Assembly: GCA_030150485.1 (NCBI GenBank)
Contig: JASLFZ010000047.1
Location: 1 to 5,615, forward strand
DNA length: 5,615 bases
Direction: 5' to 3'
DNA from: Candidatus Saccharimonadales bacterium
Lineage (GTDB): Bacteria > Patescibacteriota > Saccharimonadia > UBA4664 > SCTI01
Under the pieces are notes generated by a model. It saw only the letters and a program-made list of their open reading frames with translations. It made no database searches and had not been told where the DNA came from. Numbering within the stretch: position 1 is the first letter of the stretch; every line of letters starts with the position of its first letter. Below, piece by piece: positions 1 through 5,023 of the stretch. The translations under genes and the position numbers were made by a program.

Positions 1-935
1 TTAATCAAGCCATGGTCAAACGGAATGCCCGCCGCGTGGGCGTAGCCAATCGCTGCGGGAATCGCCGAGTCCGGCATTGGTACCACCACATCAGCCGCAA
101 TCTTGTGCTCCGCCGCCAACTGAATGCCAAGCGATCGTCGCACCTCCCCCACCCGGCGCCCCGCTAGCAGGCTATCAGGCCGCGCAAAGTAGACGAACTC
201 GAAAACATCCAAGTGAAGTTTGGGCTCGGCCAGCTGCCGCGCGCGCAGACCGTGACGGTCAATAATAATCATTTCGCCTGGTTGTACATCACGCTGAAAG
301 GCCGCCCCAACGGTATCAAAGGCGCAGGTCTCAGAGGCCACCATCCAGCCGAACTCGGATCTCCCAATACTCAGGGGCCGAACGCCGCAGGAATCACGGA
401 ACGCCACGATCTCGTCCCGGCTCATCGCCACACAGGCAAAGGCGCCGGTAAAGAACGAGTAGCAGCGCTCCACCGCGCTAGCCAAACTTAGGCCGTTCGC
501 CACATAATAGCTCACCGCGCTGGCCATCATCTCGGAGTCGTTACTTTCACTGTGCTCGATGCCGTGCTCATCTAAAAAGCGCTCCAAAGAGCGCGTTGAG
601 GGCAAATTTCCATTGTGAGCAAAGGCGACACCAGCATCCTCGTTCCAGATCGGCTGATGGTGCTTCAGGCGGTCGCCAGAGGTGGAGTAACGATTGTGGC
701 CAATCGCCATGCTGCCGTGCAGCAGCTCCAAATCCTCATCCTGATAGACGTGTGCCACCAATCCGTGGCCAGCGTGCCGATACAGCTGCCGCCCATCGCT
801 GGTGACAATTCCAGAGCTTTCCTGCCCGCGGTGCTGCAACGCATACAGACCGTAATAAGCCGTCCGGGCCACCGCCTGGCCAGGCTCATAGATCGCAAAC
901 ACCGCGCACTTTTCATTAAGCTTACGCTCCAGCAT
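1..935 (-). CDS. purF: Amidophosphoribosyltransferase (glutamine PRPP amidotransferase), 3' end beyond window
   Basis: This cytosolic enzyme makes the first committed step of de novo purine synthesis, converting PRPP and glutamine to 5-phosphoribosylamine. I translated 311 codons without a stop, and the gene runs off the left edge. Cys10 follows a nine-residue leader (MLERKLNEK), which fits the Bacillus-type propeptide removed to expose the N-terminal catalytic Cys. The class II glutaminase motifs follow: LQHRGQES (33-40), GHNRYSTSG with Arg82 (79-87), AHNGNL (106-111) and NDSEMM with Asp133 (132-137). FVYFARPDS (247-255) and VVPMPDSAIPAAIGYA (284-299) open the phosphoribosyltransferase domain. 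The PRPP loop (VDDS..RG) lies outside the window. The position that holds an iron-sulfur Cys ligand in the B. subtilis enzyme appears to be Asp243. The ATG lies 14 nt after the M16 stop, with only a weak ribosome site. Family assignment is very sure. Confidence -1.
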   Translation of the reverse strand, partial: MLERKLNEKCAVFAIYEPGQAVARTAYYGLYALQHRGQESSGIVTSDGRQLYRHAGHGLVAHVYQDEDLELLHGSMAIGHNRYSTSGDRLKHHQPIWNEDAGVAFAHNGNLPSTRSLERFLDEHGIEHSESNDSEMMASAVSYYVANGLSLASAVERCYSFFTGAFACVAMSRDEIVAFRDSCGVRPLSIGRSEFGWMVASETCAFDTVGAAFQRDVQPGEMIIIDRHGLRARQLAEPKLHLDVFEFVYFARPDSLLAGRRVGEVRRSLGIQLAAEHKIAADVVVPMPDSAIPAAIGYAHAAGIPFDHGLI

Positions 936-949
936 AAACCCATCTTACA

Positions 950-2251
950 CTACTTTGACGCCGGAAAATACGTGTCGAGCAACGAAGCAAACTCGTCGGT
1001 GCGTTTGGGCAAACCGGCGCCAATCAAGGTCAGCGCGCGCTGGCTTAACTGCACATACTCTTTGTATGACGCGGCCACATCTGCCCGCGTCGTTACGCGG
1101 ATTTTGGCGACCCGCTCCGCTGGGCTTTCCAGCGGCCTTCCGGCAATAAAGCGATCAGCATACCAACCCGCATAGCTCGCCGGTGTTTGGTATCCGCGCG
1201 GCAAACCACCGGCGTAAAAGCCGATCGCGCGAGCCAGCTCCTCATCGCTATACTCCCCCGCCCCAATCGCGGCCAGCTCCTCGGCCGCCAGCCTCACCAA
1301 GGGCTCGAGTTTATCCACGCTGGTCTGGCTACGAATGGCTAACACGGTGTAGTCGTGGCTGGCGTGAGCATGCGCGCTGATACTATACGTCAGTCCGGCT
1401 TCGCGAGCTTTGCGCTGCAATCGCGCGCTTAAACCGCCCGTCAGCATCACTCCTATCACCTTGAGCGCTACAATGTGCTGCTCGTCATATCCCGCCCGCA
1501 CAAATTTCAACTGAAACAAACTTTGCTGCTTGCGGAACGGCTCGTGCGCCACCACGCTCCCGCCAAAATCATTGAACCGGGCCGCCGGTAGCTCCTGCCG
1601 CTCCCCCACCGGCCGACCCTCAAGCTGCTGTTCTAGCGCAGCCACCAACCGCTTCAACTCGGCCGTACTATAATCCCCCGCCAACGTAAAAACGGTGTTG
1701 GCCACGCCATAGCATCGCCGCTGATACTCTTGCAGCTCGCGCCGCGTAATCGCCGGGATATTGGCAATCCGCTCGTCGATATCCGGGTTACGGTCCCCCA
1801 AAACCTGGCGCAGCCCCAAGTACCCCAACCGCCACCCATCGTCCTCGCGCTTGCGGCTCATCTCCTGCTCAATCACGCGCTTTTCCTGCTCAATCTGCTC
1901 AGCGCGATACAGCGGCTCATAAATCTGGCTCAGGTTGATCGGGATAATACGCTCCAAGCTATCTCGCTCGCCGGAGTAAATGTACGACACATTCTCGTAC
2001 CCGGTTGAGGCGTTAAAGTAGGTCCCATCGCGCTCCACCGCCACCTTAAAGGCTTGGGCGTCCGGATAGGTTTTGGTGCCCTCAAACACCAGGTGCTCGG
2101 CCAAATGCGGCAGCTCATACAGCCGCGACTCAACCTGGCTATAACCCGCCCGGAAGATGCTCGACCAGTAATAGGTAGTGGTATTCGGGATCTGGATAGC
2201 CAGCAGCCTCGCACCATTTTTCAGCTCAATTTCCTGGACTTCGTGCTGCAT
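950..2251 (-). CDS. M16-family zinc metallopeptidase (insulinase/processing-peptidase-like)
   Basis: This is a 433-residue M16 peptidase of the single-chain bacterial type, probably M16B, whose members cleave peptides and often work as dimers. Numbered from the chosen start, the inverted zinc motif HLAEH lies at 49-53, and the third ligand is Glu130 in VIEQEM, giving the exact HxxEH-x76-E spacing of active members. A C-terminal M16 half follows, with GGLSARLQRKAREAGLTYSI near 272-291. No signal peptide or membrane segment is seen, so it is probably cytosolic. I chose ATG 2251 because GGAGG stands 4 nt upstream. An in-frame ATG at 2272 lies inside the likely -10 hexamer. The stop is TAG. It is the first gene of an operon with purF. 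That pairing has no obvious metabolic logic, and the peptidase substrate cannot be inferred. Confidence -1.
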   Translation of the reverse strand: MQHEVQEIELKNGARLLAIQIPNTTTYYWSSIFRAGYSQVESRLYELPHLAEHLVFEGTKTYPDAQAFKVAVERDGTYFNASTGYENVSYIYSGERDSLERIIPINLSQIYEPLYRAEQIEQEKRVIEQEMSRKREDDGWRLGYLGLRQVLGDRNPDIDERIANIPAITRRELQEYQRRCYGVANTVFTLAGDYSTAELKRLVAALEQQLEGRPVGERQELPAARFNDFGGSVVAHEPFRKQQSLFQLKFVRAGYDEQHIVALKVIGVMLTGGLSARLQRKAREAGLTYSISAHAHASHDYTVLAIRSQTSVDKLEPLVRLAAEELAAIGAGEYSDEELARAIGFYAGGLPRGYQTPASYAGWYADRFIAGRPLESPAERVAKIRVTTRADVAASYKEYVQLSQRALTLIGAGLPKRTDEFASLLDTYFPASK

Positions 2252-2254
2252 CGA

Positions 2255-2259
2255 CCCTC
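2255..2259 (-). promoter_or_regulatory. Ribosome binding site deciding the M16 start
   Basis: GGAGG on the minus strand lies just upstream of ATG 2251. It is the strongest ribosome site in this part of the window and supports this start over the in-frame ATG seven codons upstream. Confidence -1.
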
Positions 2260-2270
2260 CGCTTAGCCCC

Positions 2271-2300
2271 ATTATGCCCGCCCAAGCAATTCGACGGCAA
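2271..2300 (-). promoter_or_regulatory. Putative sigma-70-type promoter of the M16-purF operon
   Basis: On the minus strand TTGCCG (2300-2295) stands 18 bp before CATAAT (2276-2271). The predicted transcript start near 2264 gives a short leader that carries the GGAGG ribosome site of the M16 gene. The -10 matches consensus at five of six positions and the -35 at four of six. It is a pattern match only. Confidence -1.
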
Positions 2301-2310
2301 CCTTAAGCAC

Positions 2311-2339
2311 TTGAGAAAACCCCCTGTTCGCGGTACGAT
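2311..2339 (+). promoter_or_regulatory. Promoter of the tRNA-Glu gene
   Basis: TTGAGA (2311-2316, five of six consensus) and TACGAT (2334-2339, four of six) are separated by exactly 17 bp. The expected transcript start near 2346 is about 16 nt before the mature tRNA. It faces away from the putative M16-purF promoter, and the two -35 elements are only 10 bp apart. Confidence -1.
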
Positions 2340-2361
2340 AGCACGGTTAAATCTCCTTTTT

Positions 2362-2436
2362 GGTCCCATCGTCTAGGGGTTAGGACACCAGGTTTTCATC
2401 CTGGCAACCGGGGTTCGAATCCCCGTGGGATCACCA
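2362..2436 (+). tRNA. trnE: tRNA-Glu (anticodon UUC), CCA encoded
   Basis: The full cloverleaf can be folded by eye. The acceptor stem is GGTCCCA/TGGGATC with one G-U pair. The D arm is GTCTAGGGGTTAGGAC. The anticodon stem is CCAGG/CCTGG around loop TTTTCAT, which gives anticodon TTC. A four-base variable region follows, then the T arm CGGGG-TTCGAAT-CCCCG. The discriminator base is A2433 and CCA is encoded at 2434-2436. The arm sequences match bacterial tRNA-Glu. The 3' end runs straight into the Nudix gene, and the A of CCA is also the A of an ATG. Such 3' ends are common integration sites for mobile elements. Confidence -1.
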
Positions 2437-2448
2437 TGGAATTATAGC

Positions 2449-2850
2449 TTGGCAAAGGCAGTCATTGAGGCTGAGGACGGGATTCTTATACTCCACCCCT
2501 CAGAGATTGACGCCAATCGCAACTGGCACATACCCGGTGGCATTCGAGACGACATCCAGGAACCAATCGACGAAACGGCTAGGCGGGAGGTGCGCGAAGA
2601 GACTAGTATCAAACTGGACGACATCAAAGGCAGCGTCTTTAAGACTGGGGAATGGCTAGCCGTAGATCAGGGCGAGAAGGTAAAGATACTAGCGGTGTTT
2701 TTTCATTTCATCCTCCCCCATCGACCGAAAATCACACTTAGCAGTGAGCATGATGAGTTTACTTGGATTGACAGAACGAGCTACAGGGACTACCAGGCGA
2801 ACAAAGAAGTGTACGAGATAGTCGAGGAGCTGCTTACCCCCTCATCGTGA
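2449..2850 (+). CDS. Nudix hydrolase, start uncertain (probable 5' frame defect)
   Basis: This is a small Nudix-domain hydrolase; such enzymes split nucleoside diphosphates linked to another group, but the substrate is not readable here. Counting from the listed TTG (MAKAVIEAEDG), IPGGI (about 26-30) leads into the Nudix box, whose second half REVREETSI (about 45-53) keeps the metal-binding Glu residues. Two features are atypical: six rather than five residues separate the box Gly and Glu, and Ser replaces the later Gly. WIDRT lies near 113-117. The frame stays open upstream to a GTG at 2425, inside the tRNA, which is an unlikely start. The listed TTG has only GGAA as a possible ribosome site. 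ATG 2436 is out of frame and stops after MEL, but dropping one G would give M-N-Y-S-L-A-K, a natural N-terminus. It is probably co-transcribed with the tRNA. The stop is TGA. Confidence -1.
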   Translation: MAKAVIEAEDGILILHPSEIDANRNWHIPGGIRDDIQEPIDETARREVREETSIKLDDIKGSVFKTGEWLAVDQGEKVKILAVFFHFILPHRPKITLSSEHDEFTWIDRTSYRDYQANKEVYEIVEELLTPSS

Positions 2851-2940
2851 TTCCGCTATCCGCTCGTAGTACTTACTAGCTGGCTTTCACCAAGAACCTT
2901 ATACCAAGCTACCAGTTCCCGCTTAAGATGCTGCCTAAAT

Positions 2941-2969
2941 GACACGAGCCCCATACCGGGATTCGTGTC
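2941..2969. terminator. Strong hairpin between convergent genes, possible bidirectional terminator
   Basis: GACACGA (2941-2947) pairs perfectly with TCGTGTC (2963-2969). Inside, a G-T pair, one C/A mismatch and three C-G pairs close a five-base loop (ATACC). It lies in the 149-nt gap between the Nudix gene and convergent kinase 1, where a transcription end is expected. Neither strand has a proper T tract after the stem, so a standard intrinsic terminator is not proven. Nothing else convincing is seen in 2851-2999. Confidence -1.
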
Positions 2970-2999
2970 TCCGGCGTGGAGCTCCTTTGGGCCACTTGC

Positions 3000-3653
3000 T
3001 TAGCGGTTTAGAAGATAGGTGGCAGCGTTATCGACATGCTCCGAAAATGCACTGGCAGAGAGATCAAAGTAGCCGTAGCCAAAGCCTTCGGCCGCTTCTC
3101 GTCGCTGCTGGCTCGCCACCACCTCCTCGGCCACCCATCCGCGAAAAGCCTGCTCGTCTCCCCCGCTCTCCTGAACCGCCAGATTCACCCAGTCCTTCGG
3201 GTTTTTCTTGGCATGGCTCAAAATCGTGTCCGCGTAGCCAGGACTACTAAACCCTACGAACACTGCTGCTACGTCCAGAGATGTAAGCTTCAGGCTATGG
3301 ACACGCTCGGGCGTGATCGTCACCCCCTCAAGCATGACATCCTGCCCTTGGCGGTCGTAGTGGTTAATGACGCCCTCGATTGCACGCCAGTTCAGCTCTT
3401 CCTCGCCGTGCTCAGTACCATAAGTGAACTCTCTGCGGTGCTGCTCCAGCGAGCCAGGCCGATGAAACGTTACATCTCCATCAAAATGAATTCGCTCGAC
3501 GGAAACATATGGCTCACCAAATAGCACATTACGCGTTGCGCAACGCAGGGCGTCACAGGAAACGGTATGTATTTGGAGCTGCTGCATCACCTTAGTGGCA
3601 ATAGTAGACTTGCCGGCCCGCGGTGAACCTCCGATTAGGTATAGGGTTGGCAT
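3000..3653 (-). CDS. P-loop NTPase, small-molecule-kinase-like (kinase 1)
   Basis: This 217-residue soluble protein has a Walker A motif at the extreme N-terminus, GGSPRAGKST (8-17), directly after a hydrophobic beta strand (LYLIG). That is the layout of nucleoside, adenylate and 2-phosphoglycerate kinase-like P-loop proteins. SCDALR (32-37) sits where such kinases hold a substrate- or metal-binding Asp. MLEGVTI (about 107-113) resembles the Walker B strand with an acidic residue. The Arg/Lys-rich middle and the helical C-terminus ending in ATYLLNR would fit a lid and closing helix. The substrate is unknown, and a zeta-toxin-like fold is also possible. ATG 3653 has no clear ribosome site, but a CATAAT hexamer lies 6 nt upstream. 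It is 55 nt downstream of kinase 2 and shows little similarity to it beyond the P-loop, so they are not recent duplicates. The stop is TAA. Confidence -1.
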   Translation of the reverse strand: MPTLYLIGGSPRAGKSTIATKVMQQLQIHTVSCDALRCATRNVLFGEPYVSVERIHFDGDVTFHRPGSLEQHRREFTYGTEHGEEELNWRAIEGVINHYDRQGQDVMLEGVTITPERVHSLKLTSLDVAAVFVGFSSPGYADTILSHAKKNPKDWVNLAVQESGGDEQAFRGWVAEEVVASQQRREAAEGFGYGYFDLSASAFSEHVDNAATYLLNR

Positions 3654-3659
3654 GAGCTC

Positions 3660-3665
3660 ATTATG
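3660..3665 (-). promoter_or_regulatory. Candidate -10 hexamer of kinase 1
   Basis: CATAAT on the minus strand ends 6 nt before ATG 3653. If used, transcription would start at or next to the ATG, giving a leaderless mRNA, which would fit the lack of a ribosome site. I found no good -35 at 15-19 bp. Confidence -1.
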
Positions 3666-3708
3666 TCATAAATTAGATGTAAGATCCGGCGATATAAAGC
3701 CATTATTT

Positions 3709-4245
3709 TCAATTGAACTGCCGGATCAGCCCATCCAAGTCGCCCGCATTCTCTATTACTTTAATGTCTAGCCGTTTTGCTTCGTCCAGTAAGTAGTCCT
3801 GAATCATTCTGGCGGCTGTAAACTCTTCCAGCGTTTCCGCCATTTCTTGGCGCTGATCAAAGAATTGGCTTCTGTGCTTGCTCTTATCGGCGGTCACAAC
3901 CAAAAATAAGTCGTTGCTCGAATAACCCGCGGGGTCAAGGAAGGCCGCTTCGAATATTACATTGGCATACTTCGCTAGCTCCCGATCCACATACGGTCGC
4001 ATGCTTGAGCGAACAGCGAGTAATCCCTTAATAACATTCTCACGATTTAGCTCCCCAAAATGCCTCCAAGCCTGCTTCGTCCCCACAAATATAAATGGGT
4101 TGTCCGCCTCGGTAGTCTCTTTCGGCAACGCCACCTCTCGCAAATAATCCCCTTCATACAGCTCAATGCCGCTGCGCTCATGTAGAAGGTTGCTTGCGGT
4201 GGTTTTGCCTGCACCGGGGGCACCATAAATAAGTATTTTGCTCAT
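3709..4245 (-). CDS. P-loop NTPase, AAA/kinase-like (kinase 2)
   Basis: This is a 178-residue soluble P-loop protein with Walker A GAPGAGKTT (8-16) following strand KILIYG. Further on are YEGDYLREV (30-38), an acidic substrate-side segment, VIFEAAFLDP (about 95-104), a likely Walker B-type strand, and HRSQFFDQRQ (about 123-132), an Arg-rich stretch like a kinase lid. The C-terminal part (AARMIQDYLL, then IKVIENAGDL) is a helix and strand pattern seen in small-molecule kinases. I cannot name the substrate. ATG 4245 has no ribosome site, but a TAGAAT hexamer lies 7 nt upstream. It lies 47 nt after the protease gene on the same strand and 55 nt before kinase 1, and may share a transcript with both. 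The stop is TGA. Confidence -1.
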   Translation of the reverse strand: MSKILIYGAPGAGKTTASNLLHERSGIELYEGDYLREVALPKETTEADNPFIFVGTKQAWRHFGELNRENVIKGLLAVRSSMRPYVDRELAKYANVIFEAAFLDPAGYSSNDLFLVVTADKSKHRSQFFDQRQEMAETLEEFTAARMIQDYLLDEAKRLDIKVIENAGDLDGLIRQFN

Positions 4246-4252
4246 GCTATCT

Positions 4253-4258
4253 ATTCTA
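4253..4258 (-). promoter_or_regulatory. Candidate -10 hexamer of kinase 2
   Basis: TAGAAT on the minus strand ends 7 nt before ATG 4245 and matches consensus at five of six positions. No matching -35 is apparent. Its position would give a leaderless or nearly leaderless message, as for kinase 1. Confidence -1.
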
Positions 4259-4271
4259 TATGATCCCGGCT

Positions 4272-4301
4272 GGCGACAGCTGGCTCCCTAGCTCAATCGC
4301 C
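4272..4301. other. Interrupted hairpin over the end of the protease gene
   Basis: GGCGA (4272-4276) pairs with TCGCC (4297-4301), and AGCT (4278-4281) with AGCT (4290-4293), leaving a small asymmetric internal loop and an eight-base apical loop. It covers the protease stop codon. With no T tract it may be an attenuator, an mRNA-stabilising end, or chance. Confidence -1.
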
Positions 4302-4721
4302 AAGCGGCTGCGGCCGCGCTTCGATAGTAATCTGCACCGGATATTCAAACGTAATTGAATAGTCGTCAAAGAATCCTTGTTGCCCCAAGATACCAGAATA
4401 TTGATCGCTAAATCTCTTTTCGGCGAGCCCTATCAGTGTAGTGACTGTCTTGAGACCGGGCAATCCAATTTGCATTTCATGATAATAGACGTCGATCTCT
4501 CCATCACCGAGGCCGCGAGTTCGAATGCAGCGATCCGAGGATCTAATGCTTTTAATACCCAGCAGCTCAGCGATATCGGGGTTAAAGAAGGTCGATTCAG
4601 AGCCGCTATCCACAAGCGCATATACGCTTTCAGTTTTGCTGCCGTACGTTAAATCGACCTCGATCGTTGGGCGTATTATGCCTGCTTCATAGGTTTTATA
4701 GAGAAAAGTTATGCGCTGCAA
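4293..4721 (-). CDS. Retropepsin-like aspartic protease
   Basis: This is a 142-residue single-domain aspartic protease of the retroviral-like fold. LVDSGSESTFF (36-46) carries the catalytic Asp38-Ser-Gly motif, and GILGQQGFFDDY (110-121) is the second conserved element, a hydrophobic pair before Gly followed by the F-F-D turn. There is one active-site Asp per chain, so activity would require a dimer. No signal peptide or membrane segment is seen, which argues for a cytosolic protease. The start is TTG 4721, since the nearest in-frame upstream codons end in TAG and the first internal Met is at residue 83, beyond the active site. A weak AGTAGAG lies upstream. It begins 14 nt after the present DUF5678 stop and would overlap the restored DUF5678 tail by 26 nt, which suggests translational coupling. 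The natural substrate is unknown. The stop is TGA. Confidence -1.
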   Translation of the reverse strand: MQRITFLYKTYEAGIIRPTIEVDLTYGSKTESVYALVDSGSESTFFNPDIAELLGIKSIRSSDRCIRTRGLGDGEIDVYYHEMQIGLPGLKTVTTLIGLAEKRFSDQYSGILGQQGFFDDYSITFEYPVQITIEARPQPLGD

Positions 4722-4755
4722 ACGACTCTACTTTTTCAGGAACTTGGAGCAGGTG
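4696..4755 (-). other. Displaced C-terminal coding tail of the DUF5678 gene
   Basis: Read from C4755 on the minus strand, this stretch encodes HLLQVPEKVESFAAHNFSL and ends in TAA. It joins smoothly to the DUF5678 frame after GYEKP if one C of the run at 4755-4759 is removed, giving a 65-residue protein. Its hydrophobic L-L-x-V-P pattern looks like the usual end of the family. It overlaps the first 26 nt of the protease gene. Confidence -1.
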
Positions 4756-4894
4756 GGGGCTTTTCGTAGCCCTTTTTTTTAGCCAGGCTGGAGGCATCAA
4801 TTGCGCTTTCTGCAGACGCAACAACGGTCTTTTGGTCATCTGCAAGAGCAACCCATTTACCCCTATAGTCCCTCATGATTTTTGACCAGTCCAC
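4736..4894 (-). CDS. DUF5678-like small protein, probably frameshifted near its 3' end
   Basis: This small hydrophilic protein reads 52 residues as given. Its N-terminal part, MDWSKIMRDYRGKWVAL, then DDQKTVVAS and AKKKGYEKP, matches the pattern I recall for DUF5678 (short, W.kI...Y.GKWVAL, KKGY..P). Function is unknown. I chose GTG 4894 because a perfect AAGGAG stands 5 nt upstream and the protein then begins right at the conserved DW. ATG 4930 in the same frame lacks a ribosome site. After KP the frame ends quickly in PPAPSS and TGA, unlike the hydrophobic L-x-x-V-P ending expected. That ending is present in the +1 frame just after a run of five C. It is paired with the retropepsin-like protease gene 14 nt downstream. 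Confidence -1.
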   Translation of the reverse strand: MDWSKIMRDYRGKWVALADDQKTVVASAESAIDASSLAKKKGYEKPPPAPSS

Positions 4895-4899
4895 TTTGA

Positions 4900-4905
4900 C
4901 TCCTT
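4900..4905 (-). promoter_or_regulatory. Ribosome binding site deciding the DUF5678 start
   Basis: AAGGAG on the minus strand is followed by five bases and then GTG 4894. It is the best Shine-Dalgarno sequence in the right half of the window and sets the start inside a longer open frame that begins at ATG 4930. Confidence -1.
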
Positions 4906-4977
4906 TAGCATAAGTGCTATCTACTTCCATACTACATTACGCCAGGGGCTATTACAAAAATAGAGACAGAGCTTTAA

Positions 4978-5005
4978 AATATTGGCCCTGAAAGCATTCA
5001 ATATT
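4978..5005. repeat. Pair of AATATT palindromes upstream of the DUF5678 gene
   Basis: AATATT occurs at 4978-4983 and 5000-5005 with 16 bp between, about 22 bp centre to centre (two helical turns), in the 93-nt gap between the SDR stop and the DUF5678 frame. It could be an operator or chance in AT-rich DNA. No strong promoter was found in the gap. Confidence -1.
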
Positions 5006-5023
5006 AGCGATAATCACTTGCTC

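Noticed and set aside
615..1175. Plus-strand open frame of 186 codons
   Set aside because: It lies opposite purF and the 3' end of the M16 gene, both firmly identified by motifs, and its translation has no domain character.
1730..2008. Plus-strand open frame of 92 codons rich in Leu and Ala
   Set aside because: It is the mirror of the M16 coding strand over its zinc-ligand region, with no independent start signal.
2252..2272. Longer M16 start at ATG 2272
   Set aside because: It falls in the likely -10 hexamer and lacks a ribosome site, while GGAGG stands just before ATG 2251.
3036..3524. Plus-strand open frame of 162 codons
   Set aside because: It is fully antisense to kinase 1, which has an N-terminal Walker A motif and coherent protein composition. 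The antisense product resembles no family.
3654..3708. Intrinsic terminator after kinase 2
   Set aside because: Only a three- to four-base GGC/GCC pairing with a long loop and no T tract; not supportable.
4895..4930. Longer DUF5678 start at ATG 4930
   Set aside because: There is no ribosome site upstream, and the extra 12 residues precede the conserved DW start. GTG 4894 has a perfect AAGGAG.
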